Shown here in pieces: positions 35,422 to 44,266 of a stretch of DNA of 64,000 nt. Location of the stretch: contig NZ_JACHXM010000001.1 of NCBI RefSeq assembly GCF_014192055.1, positions 196,931 to 260,930 of the forward strand, in the 5' to 3' direction. The DNA comes from Halomonas organivorans. GTDB taxonomy: Bacteria; Pseudomonadota; Gammaproteobacteria; Pseudomonadales; Halomonadaceae. The position numbers and the translations under genes were made by a program. The notes under the pieces are model-generated. The model was given only the letters and a program-made list of their open reading frames with translations, ran no database searches and was not told the DNA's origin. How positions within the stretch are numbered: the stretch's first letter is position 1; every line of letters starts with the position of its first letter.

Positions 35422-36915
35422 TCAGTGAGCGGCGCTGCGCCGGCGGCGCCACTGGTTCCAGAGCGGATACGCCAGTGCCAGTACCACCAGCAAGCAAAGC
35501 GTCATCGACAGGGGGCGAGTGAAGAACGTGCTCAGGTCCCAGTGGGAGATCTGCATCGAGCGACGGAAGTTGACCTCGAGGATGGGGCCCAGGATCAAGG
35601 CAATCACCAAGGGCGCGGCAGGATAACGCCAGCGCTCCATGAAAAATCCCACCACGCCGAAGGCAACGGCTAGCCAGACGTCGAACATCTCATTACGCAG
35701 CGCGTAGGTGCCGATCATGCTGAAGACCAGAATCATCGGCCCCAGCACCGCGCCTGGAACCCTGGTCACCACCACCAGGTATCGGCACAGCCACAGGCCA
35801 AGCGCGGCAAAAAGCACATTGGCCAGTAACAGCGAAAGAATCAGGGTGTAGGTCGTTTCGGCGTGATCGGTGAACAGGCTCGGGCCAGGAATCATGCCGT
35901 GGATGGTCAAGCCGCCGACGAATACCGCCGTGACCGCATTGCCGGGTATGCCCAACGTCAGGGTGGGAATCAGCGTGCCCCCGGTGACGGCATTGTTGGC
36001 CGACTCCGATGCCGCGACGCCTTCCAGCTCGCCCTTGCCGAAGCCGTCGGGTGCCGGGGAGTGTCGACGCGCCTCGTTGTAGGAGATGAAGGAGGCGATG
36101 CTGGTGCCGGCCCCGGGGAGAATCCCCACCACCGAACCGATGACGGAAGAGCGCAGCAGGGTTCTCGAGCAGCGCCGTATATCCCGCCAGAGAGGCAGGC
36201 CGCGCCCCTTGAGCGGCTGCCCCTTCTCGGCCAGCACACCGCCACCCTCAGGCACGCAAAGATTGAAGGCCTGGGAGACCGAGAACAGCCCTATCAGTAC
36301 CGGCAGCAACGGCACGCCCTCGAACAGTTCACCCTGGCCAAAGGTGAAGCGTTGTACACCGGTAAACGCATCCAGGCCCACGCAGGCCATCACCAACCCT
36401 ACTCCGGCCGACAGCACACCCTTGAGCGGGCGATCCGATGCCACGCCCACGATGGTGACCAGCCCGAAGATCGCCAGCACGGTATATTCCTGGGGACCGA
36501 AGGCCAACGCCACCGTCGACAAGGGCGGTGCGATGGCCATCAGCACGACGACGCTGAACAGCCCCCCGAACAGCGATGCCAGGGTCGCCATGCCCAGTGC
36601 CTCGCCGCCTCGCCCGGCCTTGGCCAACGGATAGCCGTCGAGCGCGGTGGCAATGGAAGCGTCCGTGCCCGGCGTGCGCAACAGAATCGCCGTTACCGAG
36701 CCGCCATAGACTGAGCTGACGTAAACGGCGCCGAGCAGGATCAGGGCGAGATCCGGCGGCATGTTGAAGGTGATGGGGATGCACAGTGCGACCCCCATCG
36801 TCGAAGAGAGCCCCGGCAACGAGCCGATCGTCATGCCGGCCAGGGTGCCGAGGAACAGCGTCAGCAAGGCCATCGGCGTCAGCACGTTGCCGAAGGCAGT
36901 CAGTAATACATCCAT
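35422..36915 (-). CDS. tctA: Tripartite tricarboxylate transporter, large membrane subunit (TctA)
   Basis: This 497-residue protein has about 12 membrane helices and the TctA signature regions GSLPGLSSTMGVAL (near 32-45) and GILPGAGTSIASFISY (about 260). It is the sodium- or proton-driven permease of TTT systems that take up carboxylates such as citrate or aromatic acids, working with the small TctB and the periplasmic binding protein TctC encoded just upstream. Gene order is tctC, tctB, tctA, aminotransferase. A divergent LysR regulator heads the cluster. Confidence 0.95.
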   Translation of the reverse strand: MDVLLTAFGNVLTPMALLTLFLGTLAGMTIGSLPGLSSTMGVALCIPITFNMPPDLALILLGAVYVSSVYGGSVTAILLRTPGTDASIATALDGYPLAKAGRGGEALGMATLASLFGGLFSVVVLMAIAPPLSTVALAFGPQEYTVLAIFGLVTIVGVASDRPLKGVLSAGVGLVMACVGLDAFTGVQRFTFGQGELFEGVPLLPVLIGLFSVSQAFNLCVPEGGGVLAEKGQPLKGRGLPLWRDIRRCSRTLLRSSVIGSVVGILPGAGTSIASFISYNEARRHSPAPDGFGKGELEGVAASESANNAVTGGTLIPTLTLGIPGNAVTAVFVGGLTIHGMIPGPSLFTDHAETTYTLILSLLLANVLFAALGLWLCRYLVVVTRVPGAVLGPMILVFSMIGTYALRNEMFDVWLAVAFGVVGFFMERWRYPAAPLVIALILGPILEVNFRRSMQISHWDLSTFFTRPLSMTLCLLVVLALAYPLWNQWRRRRSAAH

Positions 36916-36949
36916 CGGGGAATCTCTCGAGTGAGATCGCAGGCTGTTG

Positions 36950-37384
36950 CTAGCCCATCAGCCGGTTCGTGGGCAGAGGCACGGACAACAGATACACGAA
37001 GACCACGTAGATCAGGGCCGAGAACGCCACGGCAATGACCAGGGCCGCCGGCCATCGCAAGCGCCCCAGCCAGCGCAGACTGGCCAGCAGGAACAGTGGC
37101 AATGCCACGAAGGTACCGACGGTAACCATCAGCCCCAGCAACCCCAGCACACACAGGCACCAGCAGAGGAATCGCCGCCAAGGTAACGCCGCAGGCGGCT
37201 CATCAGGGGCACGACCGCGCAGGCTACCGAGCGCGATCCCTGCGCAGGACAGCAACCCCAGCGTGCCGGCGATCACGGGGAAGATCCCCGCGTCGCCACG
37301 CATGCCCAAACCGGTGACTATCGCAGCCGCACAGAACCCGCCTACCAGAACGGCGACGCAACGGTCGATGGCATCGATACTCAT
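36950..37384 (-). CDS. tctB: Tripartite tricarboxylate transporter, small membrane subunit (TctB)
   Basis: This 144-residue membrane protein has four predicted helices with the TctB pattern (VAVLVGGFCAAAIVTGLG, then central Arg/Pro-rich loop with PPAALPWRRFL, and paired C-terminal helices ending PTNRLMG). It supports TctA in the inner membrane. It sits 24 bp after tctC and 34 bp before tctA on the same strand. Confidence 0.9.
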   Translation of the reverse strand: MSIDAIDRCVAVLVGGFCAAAIVTGLGMRGDAGIFPVIAGTLGLLSCAGIALGSLRGRAPDEPPAALPWRRFLCWCLCVLGLLGLMVTVGTFVALPLFLLASLRWLGRLRWPAALVIAVAFSALIYVVFVYLLSVPLPTNRLMG

Positions 37385-37408
37385 GGGATACGCTCTCCGA
37401 TTGCCCGA

Positions 37409-38398
37409 TCACTGTTCGATCCAGGGATCCTTCTCCCAGAGCGCCTTCAGCCGATCATGACTGTCGTGGATGAAGTCGACGTATTGCTGGCCATAGATGG
37501 GATTGACCGGCATGTTGAGCTTGGCCATTTCGGCACGAAACGCTGGGTTCTCGACGACCTCGCGAGTCACGTCCAGGAGAGTGTCATACACCTGTTGAGG
37601 GACGTCTGCCGGAACGGCAAAGCCTCGCGACGCGGCGGCCTGGACGTCGTAGCCCTGCTCCTGCCCGGTGGGAACGTCGGAAATGGCCTCGACCCTCTCA
37701 TCGGACCATACCGCCAGGCCACGCACCTTTCCTTCCTGGATCTGGGCCGCCGCTTCCGACATGTTGCCCTCGAAGGCGGTGATGTGGCCGCCCAACAGCG
37801 AAGCGGTCGCCTCGGCGTTGCCGTTATAGGAGACGAAGCTGAGGTCGATGCCGGCCTCTTCGGCAAAGTTGAGTGCCGCGAGATGGTCATCCCCGCCGAC
37901 ACCTTCGTGGGAAATCACCACTGATTCAGGATCTTCCTGCACCGCGGTGACGAGGTCGTCCAACGATTGATAGGGGCTGTCGGCAGCGACCGCCAGCACC
38001 CCCGGGTCGGTCACCACATTGGCCAGCGGCCGAATCTCGTCCAGGGAGTAGCCGACGGTCTCCTCGCGGGTGAAGGGGTATACCTCTACCACCGGTGAGT
38101 TGATCAGCCCGATGGTGTATCCGTCCGGCTCGGCGTTGGCAAGATGTACCCAGCCCAGCTCACCGCCGGCACCCGGCCTGTTGACCACGACCACCCGCTG
38201 CCCGAGTTCTTCTTCCGCATACTTGGCGAAAATCCTCGCCATGGTGTCGGTGCTGCCCCCGGCACCAAAGGAGACGATCATCTGAATCGGCTTGGTGGGG
38301 TAATCAGCCGCCAGCGTTGCCGTGCTCAGGCCACTCGTCAGCAGCGTAGCCATCGCACCTAGCATCATCTTGCGCATAGAAATGGGTTGGGCCTTCAT
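37409..38398 (-). CDS. tctC: TTT periplasmic substrate-binding protein (TctC/Bug family)
   Basis: This 329-residue Bug-type binding protein has a signal peptide (about 1-30, ending LAADYP) and the family motif YPTKPIQMIVSFGAGGSTD, where the bound carboxylate is held, plus VVVVNRPGAGGELGW. It catches the substrate in the periplasm for TctAB. The first gene of the operon, it is divergent from a LysR regulator 171 bp away. The particular acid cannot be read from sequence. Confidence 0.93.
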   Translation of the reverse strand: MKAQPISMRKMMLGAMATLLTSGLSTATLAADYPTKPIQMIVSFGAGGSTDTMARIFAKYAEEELGQRVVVVNRPGAGGELGWVHLANAEPDGYTIGLINSPVVEVYPFTREETVGYSLDEIRPLANVVTDPGVLAVAADSPYQSLDDLVTAVQEDPESVVISHEGVGGDDHLAALNFAEEAGIDLSFVSYNGNAEATASLLGGHITAFEGNMSEAAAQIQEGKVRGLAVWSDERVEAISDVPTGQEQGYDVQAAASRGFAVPADVPQQVYDTLLDVTREVVENPAFRAEMAKLNMPVNPIYGQQYVDFIHDSHDRLKALWEKDPWIEQ

Positions 38399-38569
38399 GA
38401 CCTTACTCCTTGTTGCTGTTGTATTGAGTCACCAAGGCAGGCCGCTTGGAGGAATCCTCTCGCCTGGCGCTGCAAGCACTCGTCGATTAGATAACCCTAT
38501 TTCACTCTTTCAAAAAAGCGAATATATTTCATATGATAACATTCTATAAATTCATCTTTTGGCCGTGCG

Positions 38570-39523
38570 ATGCTGACACTCAAGCAACTCGAGACGTTCG
38601 TCCAGGTGGTCGAACTCGGCACGTTCGAGCGTGCCTCCCAGCGCCTCAACGCAACGCAGTCCACCGTCTCCAAGCGCATCTCCGAACTGGAGCAGGCCAC
38701 CGGACTGCCGCTGTTCGACCGCTCACGCCGCAGTGCACGACTCACCGAGGAGGGTGAACGGCTGCTGGAACTTGCCTATGCAACGCTCGAGGGGGCGAAA
38801 CAGATTCTGGAGCTCAATGAGAAACCCGATCGCACGCTGCATCGCGTGCGGATCGGCTTCACCGAACTGGCCGCCCTCACCTGGCTTCCAGGCTTTCTTC
38901 GTGATTACACCACTGAGCGGCCCGACATTCGTTTAGACATCACCATCGACATGAGCCGTACGCTGTATCAGCAGTTCCAGGACGGTGAGCTGGATTTGGT
39001 GGTCATACCGCAGGTTCCCGAGGCCTTCGCTCAGCCGGGAGTAGAAGCCCAGCTGCTGGAAGAAGTGGAGATGGCTTTCATGGCCAGAGAAGGCCTGGTG
39101 GGAGATCCAAGCCCCGTTTCGTTCAGGGCACTCGAACGATACCCCTTGATCAGTCAAGGCAAGCGCTCCGGATTCGCGCACGACATCAATCGCTGGCTAT
39201 CGCATCAGGGAATGACCGCCTCCAACCTCACGGCCGATAACCTGCTGGCACTCGTTGGCCTGGTGGCAGCGGGGCGTGGCATCAGCGTTTTCCCCAAGCT
39301 TTGCGTACAACGCTTCGCCCGCGAGCAAGGACTGGAGATCCTCGAGACCTCTCCCCCTTTACCCACGATCGGCTATTACGCGCTATACCACGGGGGAGTT
39401 CGCATCTCGCTGTTCGAGGAGCTCGCCCTTCGGCTGGCCAGTGCCGCCGACTTCACAAGCCCCTTTTTCTTCTCCGAACACAGTCTATCGCGTAGCGAAT
39501 CGCATTCTTCCGAGGGCATGTAG
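38570..39523 (+). CDS. LysR-family regulator of the TTT operon
   Basis: This 317-residue protein begins with the LysR helix-turn-helix (LTLKQLETFVQVVELGTFER, then STVSKRISELEQATG) and has the effector-binding domain from about residue 90. It resembles regulators of the GltC/CbbR type. It is divergent from the tctCBA-aminotransferase operon and probably induces it when substrate is present. Its 3' end is followed within 10 bp by a nucleosidase gene fragment. Confidence 0.9.
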   Translation: MLTLKQLETFVQVVELGTFERASQRLNATQSTVSKRISELEQATGLPLFDRSRRSARLTEEGERLLELAYATLEGAKQILELNEKPDRTLHRVRIGFTELAALTWLPGFLRDYTTERPDIRLDITIDMSRTLYQQFQDGELDLVVIPQVPEAFAQPGVEAQLLEEVEMAFMAREGLVGDPSPVSFRALERYPLISQGKRSGFAHDINRWLSHQGMTASNLTADNLLALVGLVAAGRGISVFPKLCVQRFAREQGLEILETSPPLPTIGYYALYHGGVRISLFEELALRLASAADFTSPFFFSEHSLSRSESHSSEGM

Positions 39524-39525
39524 CC

Positions 39526-39651
39526 CTCGCCGCCGACATGGTGGACATGGAGAGCTACGCCTGCCCGCGCGCCTGCACGCTGACCTACCACTCGTCGTGC
39601 TGCGCGGAATCTCGGACGGCAAGGCGGAGCTCAGGAACGTCGACCGACGGG
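39526..39651 (+). pseudogene. 3' fragment of MTA/SAH-nucleosidase-like gene
   Basis: This matches codons about 148-187 of the intact gene at 33342 (AADMVDMESYACP, then the GISDGKAEL region), with small deletions that break the frame. It begins almost at the point where the other damaged copy (41.15 kb) stops matching, and lies just before the stop of the Lrp-type gene on the other strand. Confidence 0.8.
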
Positions 39652-39657
39652 CAGCGG

Positions 39658-40149
39658 CTACCGACCCTCGCCCTCGGGCCGTGTGAGCGGCAGTGGGCCA
39701 TACTCCTTGACGGTCTGGATGGCGAAGTTGCTGCGGATGTCGCTGACACCCGGCAGGCGCAGCAGGGTCCCGGTCAGGAAACGCTCGTAGTCCGCCAGGT
39801 CCGCCACCACCACCTGCAGCAGGAAGTCCGACTCCCCCGACACCAGGTGGGCGGAGACCACCTCCGGCAGCGCCACGACCGCCTCGCGGAAGGCGTTGGC
39901 CTCGGCCTCGTGGTGGCGCTCCACCTTGATGCCGACGAAGACGGTGAGGCCGAGGCCCGCCCCGCCACGGTCCAGCTCGGCGTGATAGCCGCGGATCAGC
40001 CCCGCCGCCTCCAGCTGGCGTACCCGTCGCAGGCAAGGAGAGGGCGAAAGGTTCACCTCCTCGGCCAGCTGCACGTTGCTCAACCGAGCGTCGCGCTGCA
40101 ACGCCGCCAGGATGCGCCGGTCGATTGTATCCAGCCGATACATTGGCAT
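39658..40149 (-). CDS. Lrp/AsnC-family regulator
   Basis: This 163-residue protein has an N-terminal helix-turn-helix (LDTIDRRILAALQRDARLS, LAEEVNLSPSPCLRRVRQLE) and a C-terminal RAM ligand-binding domain (about 68-150, with GESDFLLQVVVADLADYERF). Lrp/AsnC proteins bind amino acids and form octamer-like assemblies. It is divergent from a LysE-type exporter with a 145-bp gap, a classic pair where the regulator senses the exported amino acid. The gap contains two TTGGCAT words (about 40142 and 40177) that may be binding sites. Confidence 0.92.
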   Translation of the reverse strand: MPMYRLDTIDRRILAALQRDARLSNVQLAEEVNLSPSPCLRRVRQLEAAGLIRGYHAELDRGGAGLGLTVFVGIKVERHHEAEANAFREAVVALPEVVSAHLVSGESDFLLQVVVADLADYERFLTGTLLRLPGVSDIRSNFAIQTVKEYGPLPLTRPEGEGR

Positions 40150-40294
40150 TAATTTTCAATCCTATCTTATTCATTGGCATCTTATGCCAATTTTATCCAT
40201 TTCCCGGACCAACTTCGCAAGGACCTGCCGGCGCCTCCGAGGCTAGACTGGCAGCGTTCCAGGCAGAAGTGTCACTACGGTGGGAGGCGAGGCT

Positions 40295-40912
40295 ATGGAG
40301 CTGTGGATGTTCATCGGGGGCCTAGCGGCGGTCTACCTGCTGCCCGGGCCCGACATGCTCTTGGTGCTGCAAACCGGCAGCCAGCAAGGTCACACCCGGG
40401 CGCTGGCCACCGCGGCCGGCCTTGCCGTGGCGCGCGGCCTGCACGTGGCCCTGGCGGCCTTGGGGCTGGCTACGCTCTTCGCCACCGCGCCCTGGACCTT
40501 CGATGTGGTGCGCTATGCGGGTGGCGCCTACCTGGCCTGGATCGGCCTGCAACTGCTCCGTTCGCCCGACGCCAAGGCGAACATCGACGCGGCCAACGTG
40601 GGGATGTTCGACGACGGTCACCGCCGCGCCTGGCGCCGTGGCCTGCTGACGAACCTGCTCAATCCCAAGTCGCTGCTGTTCTGCTCGGTGCTGCTGCCCC
40701 AGTTCGTGTCTCCTGGTGAGGGGCCCGTGCTGCTGCAGTTCACCCTGCTGGGCGGTCTGCTGGTGGGCATAGGCCTGTTGTTCGATGCCGGCTACGCCAC
40801 CCTGGGGGCCGCGCTGCAGCGCTGGTTCGCCGGCAGCCCCCTGCGGACGCGGCTGCAGCGTTGGACCTTCGGCTCGCTAATGATCGCCTTCGCCTTGCGC
40901 CTGGCCGCCTGA
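40295..40912 (+). CDS. LysE/RhtB-family amino-acid exporter
   Basis: This 205-residue membrane protein has about six helices and the LysE/RhtB signature AVYLLPGPDMLLVLQTG near the N-terminus, followed by AGLAVARGLHVALAALGL and the conserved NLLNPKSLLFCSVLLPQFV. It exports amino acids or their analogues. GGGAGG precedes the ATG; a GTG five codons upstream is possible. It pairs with the divergent Lrp-type gene. Confidence 0.92.
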   Translation: MELWMFIGGLAAVYLLPGPDMLLVLQTGSQQGHTRALATAAGLAVARGLHVALAALGLATLFATAPWTFDVVRYAGGAYLAWIGLQLLRSPDAKANIDAANVGMFDDGHRRAWRRGLLTNLLNPKSLLFCSVLLPQFVSPGEGPVLLQFTLLGGLLVGIGLLFDAGYATLGAALQRWFAGSPLRTRLQRWTFGSLMIAFALRLAA

Positions 40913-41147
40913 GGAGCAGGCGGCCTTGTCCTGCGCCAAGACGCCAACGTTGCGTCCCGGCGGCCCTCTCCCAAAACCAGCACCAAAGAATGACTTGGAC
41001 CATAGGCGGCTCGGTCAAGGCGCCGGCGACGGCTCGCCATCGCACATCAGTATCCCCGCCAGTGAACTGAGCCCAAGAGCGACCTGACAAGGCGATCCGC
41101 GTCGATGTAGAACTCCCGCACCCGTGACTCTCAAGCAACTGCAACCG

Positions 41148-41519
41148 AGGTGCCCCAACTGCCGCCACTCGGCAACCGCCACGTGATTATCGTGATGGCG
41201 GCCGAGGCCGAGTATGGCCCGCATCTGAAGGCGCGGTTCACACGCTTCATGACCGGCGTGGGACCGGTGGAGGCGGCGATGGAGCTCACCGCTGCGATGG
41301 CCACCCTGGCCCAGCAGGAGCGCCTGCCGAACCTGGTGGTGCCGCTGGGCTTCGAGAGGGGCATCACACCCTTTCTCGATCTGCCGGCGACCCAGCCCCT
41401 GCCGCTGCGCATTCCCGGGATTCCTGAAGCGTCGCTCTCGACCGGCGCCAACATCGCTTTGGGCGCGGCTTTTGAGGCCATCGACGCCGACGTTTCAGAC
41501 ACATCCAATACTCCCCGAA
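41148..41519 (+). pseudogene. Damaged 5'-and-middle copy of MTA/SAH-nucleosidase-like gene
   Basis: The open frame from 41150 (GTG) matches the intact gene at 33342 through PLPPLGNRHVIIVMAAEAEYG and FMTGVGPVEAAMELTAAMA, but about 30 codons after VVPLG are deleted in frame (joined at LGFERG), and similarity ends at DADV near 41493. The rest of the open frame, to 41626, is unrelated and runs over the end of the opposite methylase gene. It lacks the VDMES and GISD sites, so it cannot be an active nucleosidase. Confidence 0.8.
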
Positions 41520-41563
41520 GGGCGCTGGATCGACGCAGAAGTTCTTCTCTTGCCCGAAAGCCC

Positions 41564-42370
41564 TCAATCAGCAAGGAAATCCCCCACATAAACGAGGTGT
41601 TCGAATGGCACGTCACGCCCTTGTAGCGCCGCGACGGCGGTGTCGAGCGTCGCTCGTACGACGGTATGCTGCTCGCTTCGACCGGCGTGGCAGACGACCG
41701 CGAGGGGTGTGGAGCCAGGCAGAACTCGCTTCAAGCGCTCGGTCAGTTGCTGGAACCGTGATCGCATCGCAAAAAAGACCAGCGTGGAGCCGGTCTGCGC
41801 TAGGCGCTGCAGGGTATCGGTGCCGGCATAGTCGTCGCGGGTATCATAAGCGGCTGCGAGAATGACCGACCGGCTCATGCTGCCGGTCATGACGTCGCGA
41901 GCCAAAGCCGCGTTTGCAGCATTGAAGCTCGACACCCCAGGAATGATTACCGGGTCGAGGTCGCTGAACTCCTGGATGAAGCCCGCCTGCGGCCCGAAGA
42001 TCATGGAGTCACCATAGTCGATGACAGCGATTCGCTTGCCTTGATCCGCTGCGCGCCGGACGATTTGTCTGACGTCGGCCTCCATCGCGTCGGCTTTCTC
42101 GGCCGGAGTGTCCTTGCGGATCAGGTCCATGAACAGGCCATGTCCGGCATCATGGAGCTCCTTACCCCCGAGAAGATCCGCAAAGGTCACCAGCAAACGA
42201 GAAGTCCCGAACACGACGTCGGCGCGTCGCAGAACCTCCTGAGCGTTCACGGTAATGTTTCCCGCATCGCCGATGCCCGTGCTGACCAAGTGAAATCGAC
42301 CACTGAGGTAGGCCGGCAGAGATTCGCCGACGGCTTGAGCAGCACGAGGATGTGAGTTTGCATCAGTCAT
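41564..42370 (-). CDS. Tetrapyrrole (corrin/porphyrin)-methylase-family protein
   Basis: This 268-residue protein has the SAM-binding fold of the TP-methylase family: FHLVSTGIGDAGNITVNAQE near residue 26, then IAVIDYGDSMIFGP and VIIPGVSSFNAANAALA. The family includes cobalamin-pathway methylases CobM and CbiF, diphthine synthase and RsmI, and others of unknown use. No other corrin genes are nearby, so a corrin role is unlikely to be shown by context. It overlaps the MFS gene by 8 bp and is the second gene of that operon. Confidence 0.8.
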   Translation of the reverse strand: MTDANSHPRAAQAVGESLPAYLSGRFHLVSTGIGDAGNITVNAQEVLRRADVVFGTSRLLVTFADLLGGKELHDAGHGLFMDLIRKDTPAEKADAMEADVRQIVRRAADQGKRIAVIDYGDSMIFGPQAGFIQEFSDLDPVIIPGVSSFNAANAALARDVMTGSMSRSVILAAAYDTRDDYAGTDTLQRLAQTGSTLVFFAMRSRFQQLTERLKRVLPGSTPLAVVCHAGRSEQHTVVRATLDTAVAALQGRDVPFEHLVYVGDFLAD

Positions 42371-43796
42371 GATTCATTCCCTGCTGAGTTGATGACATCG
42401 AAATGGGTGTCGGGCGTTTCCTCCCCACGAAGAAGACCACCATGGCAAGTCCGAACGACGCCGCTGCCAGGAGAAACGTGTGGGAGAAGGCTTCGCCGAT
42501 GGCGAACGTGGAACTCGAGGCCACCTCCTGATCGCCCAGTAGCGAGGCAAACAGCAGCGGCATCAGCGATGCGCCGGTCATGAACCCCAGGTTGCGCGAC
42601 AGACCAATCAGCCCGGAGACCATGCCCCGTTGCGCGTCTGGAGCTTGTGCCATCGTGGCGGTGTTGTTGGCGGCCAAGAATAGTTGGAAGCCCGGCGTTG
42701 TCAGTACCAGCGCCATCACGTAGCCGGGAATCCCGACTCGAACAGGCAACAGTGCGAAGCAGATCAATCCGCCCGTCGCAAGTACCAGACCAGCAAGCAG
42801 CATTCGGTCGGTGCCGAACCGGTCCGTGAGTTGGCCTGCGGGTATACCGGACAGCGCGGAAGCAGCAGGGCCGACAGCCATCACAATGCCCGTCATCAGT
42901 TCGCTCAGGCCCAGGCCAAACGCCAGGTAAAAAGGCCCAACCACCAGCGTCGACATCATGATGGCGCTGACAATGAGATTCATGGTCAGAGATGAGGCAA
43001 GGACTCGACTGCCCAGCAGGGCCAAGGGCACCAGCGGATGGGAGGCTCGCATCTCGAAGACGACAAACACCGCCAGCGCAATGGCGGTCGAGGCAAGTAG
43101 CGTCCAGACAGGAATGGCCATTCCGACCTTGCCACCCGTGGCGGACATCGCGAAGAACAGCAGCGCCAGACACAGCCAGAGGCTACCCGCCCAATCCATG
43201 CGAGCCGTCGTGGTGGCCGGTCCTTTCTCCTTGGGGATGCCCATCGCCGCAATGGCCATCATGCCAAGCGCGCACAGGAGCAACAGGACAAAGATCGAGC
43301 GCCAACCCAGAAGGTCGATCAAGGCCCCACCAAGAGAAGGACCCAGCGCAGTACCGATTGCCGACATGGTGCCCAGCAACCCCATCACTACACCCATGCG
43401 CTCCTTGGCGATCAAACCCTTGGCGAGCGACATCGGCAATGCCATCAGGACCGCGGCAGCCAGGCCTTGTCCCACCCGGCCCGCGACCAGCCAGCCCAGG
43501 CTCGGTGCGACGGCACAGGCGATCGAGGCCAAGGTGAAGAGCACCAGGCCGGAAAGCAGCACACGGCGACTTCCGTACAGATCGCCCATGCGTCCGGCGG
43601 ACACGATGGCCACCGTCAGCGACACCAGATAGGCGAGCACGACCCATTGCACCTGCTGTACCGATGCCGAGAAAGCGGAAGCCAGCGTTGGAAGCGCCAC
43701 CGTCGTGACGCTGATGCCGAGTGAGGCCAGCAGAATGGAGCCCGCCAGTGCAGACAAAGCGAGCTTGTTGCCGGGTGGAAGAGCAGGTTCTTTCAT
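42363..43796 (-). CDS. MFS transporter (DHA2-type drug:H+ antiporter)
   Basis: This 477-residue protein has about 14 membrane helices with DHA2 marks: SVTTVALPTLASAF in helix 1, motif A GRMGDLYGSRRVLL near residue 70, and motif C-like GLLGTMSAIGTALGPSLGG near 145. Likely role is export of a toxic compound. It has a long-spacer MerR-type promoter upstream (43832-43862) and shares 8 bp with the methylase downstream, so both are probably induced together by a MerR protein. Confidence 0.92.
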   Translation of the reverse strand: MKEPALPPGNKLALSALAGSILLASLGISVTTVALPTLASAFSASVQQVQWVVLAYLVSLTVAIVSAGRMGDLYGSRRVLLSGLVLFTLASIACAVAPSLGWLVAGRVGQGLAAAVLMALPMSLAKGLIAKERMGVVMGLLGTMSAIGTALGPSLGGALIDLLGWRSIFVLLLLCALGMMAIAAMGIPKEKGPATTTARMDWAGSLWLCLALLFFAMSATGGKVGMAIPVWTLLASTAIALAVFVVFEMRASHPLVPLALLGSRVLASSLTMNLIVSAIMMSTLVVGPFYLAFGLGLSELMTGIVMAVGPAASALSGIPAGQLTDRFGTDRMLLAGLVLATGGLICFALLPVRVGIPGYVMALVLTTPGFQLFLAANNTATMAQAPDAQRGMVSGLIGLSRNLGFMTGASLMPLLFASLLGDQEVASSSTFAIGEAFSHTFLLAAASFGLAMVVFFVGRKRPTPISMSSTQQGMNHD

Positions 43797-43831
43797 GTGC
43801 TTGACCCTTGATCGAGGCTTGGTTGCAAACC

Positions 43832-43862
43832 ACTATGCAACTTCAAGTCGACTTTAAGTCAA
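43832..43862 (-). promoter_or_regulatory. MerR-type promoter/operator before the MFS-methylase operon
   Basis: On the minus strand -35 TTGACT (43857-43862) and -10 CATAGT (43832-43837) are 19 bp apart. The spacer holds the near-perfect dyad ACTTAAAGTCGACTTGAAGT (43840-43859), almost the same as the dyad in front of the DUF2938 gene at 62733-62752. No MerR gene lies near it. Confidence 0.75.
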
Positions 43863-44266
43863 GCACGCGCCTCATCGATATCGGCGTACTCTCGAAGGCC
43901 AAGTCTGCCTCGACCTGCGTCGAGCGAGCGCGCCGATGAGCTCGATCGCCAGGCTCGATGGCTGAAGACCTTGAGCAACATGCTTCGGCACGTTGCAGGA
44001 TGCCCCGCGCCGTCCCGTCTGGAGTGCTCAAGGTTTCAGATGATGCTGCGCGCAGCTTGTCCCACAGAGGCGGCCAGGAACGCGTTGCGGCACGCTGTCC
44101 GAGGGGATGACGCGTAATCCTCCACGTCATCGCGTAGCGATCATGTGTGCGATGTAAAAATCGATGCCTGGTCGAGAAGCCACATGTTCAGAGTCGTCTG
44201 GATCGAGCCGTCACCCAGGGTGGTAACGGACAGCCTGAAGCGGGCCAAAAACCTGATTTTCGGCGT
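43863..44266. other. Gene-free stretch
   Basis: About 400 bp upstream of the MFS promoter hold no frame I can support; short open frames on both strands have no recognisable content. I see no repeat or RNA gene in it. Confidence 0.45.

Noticed and set aside
41520..41626. 3' part of the open frame following the damaged nucleosidase copy
   Set aside because: It has no similarity to the gene and lies antisense over the end of the methylase gene.
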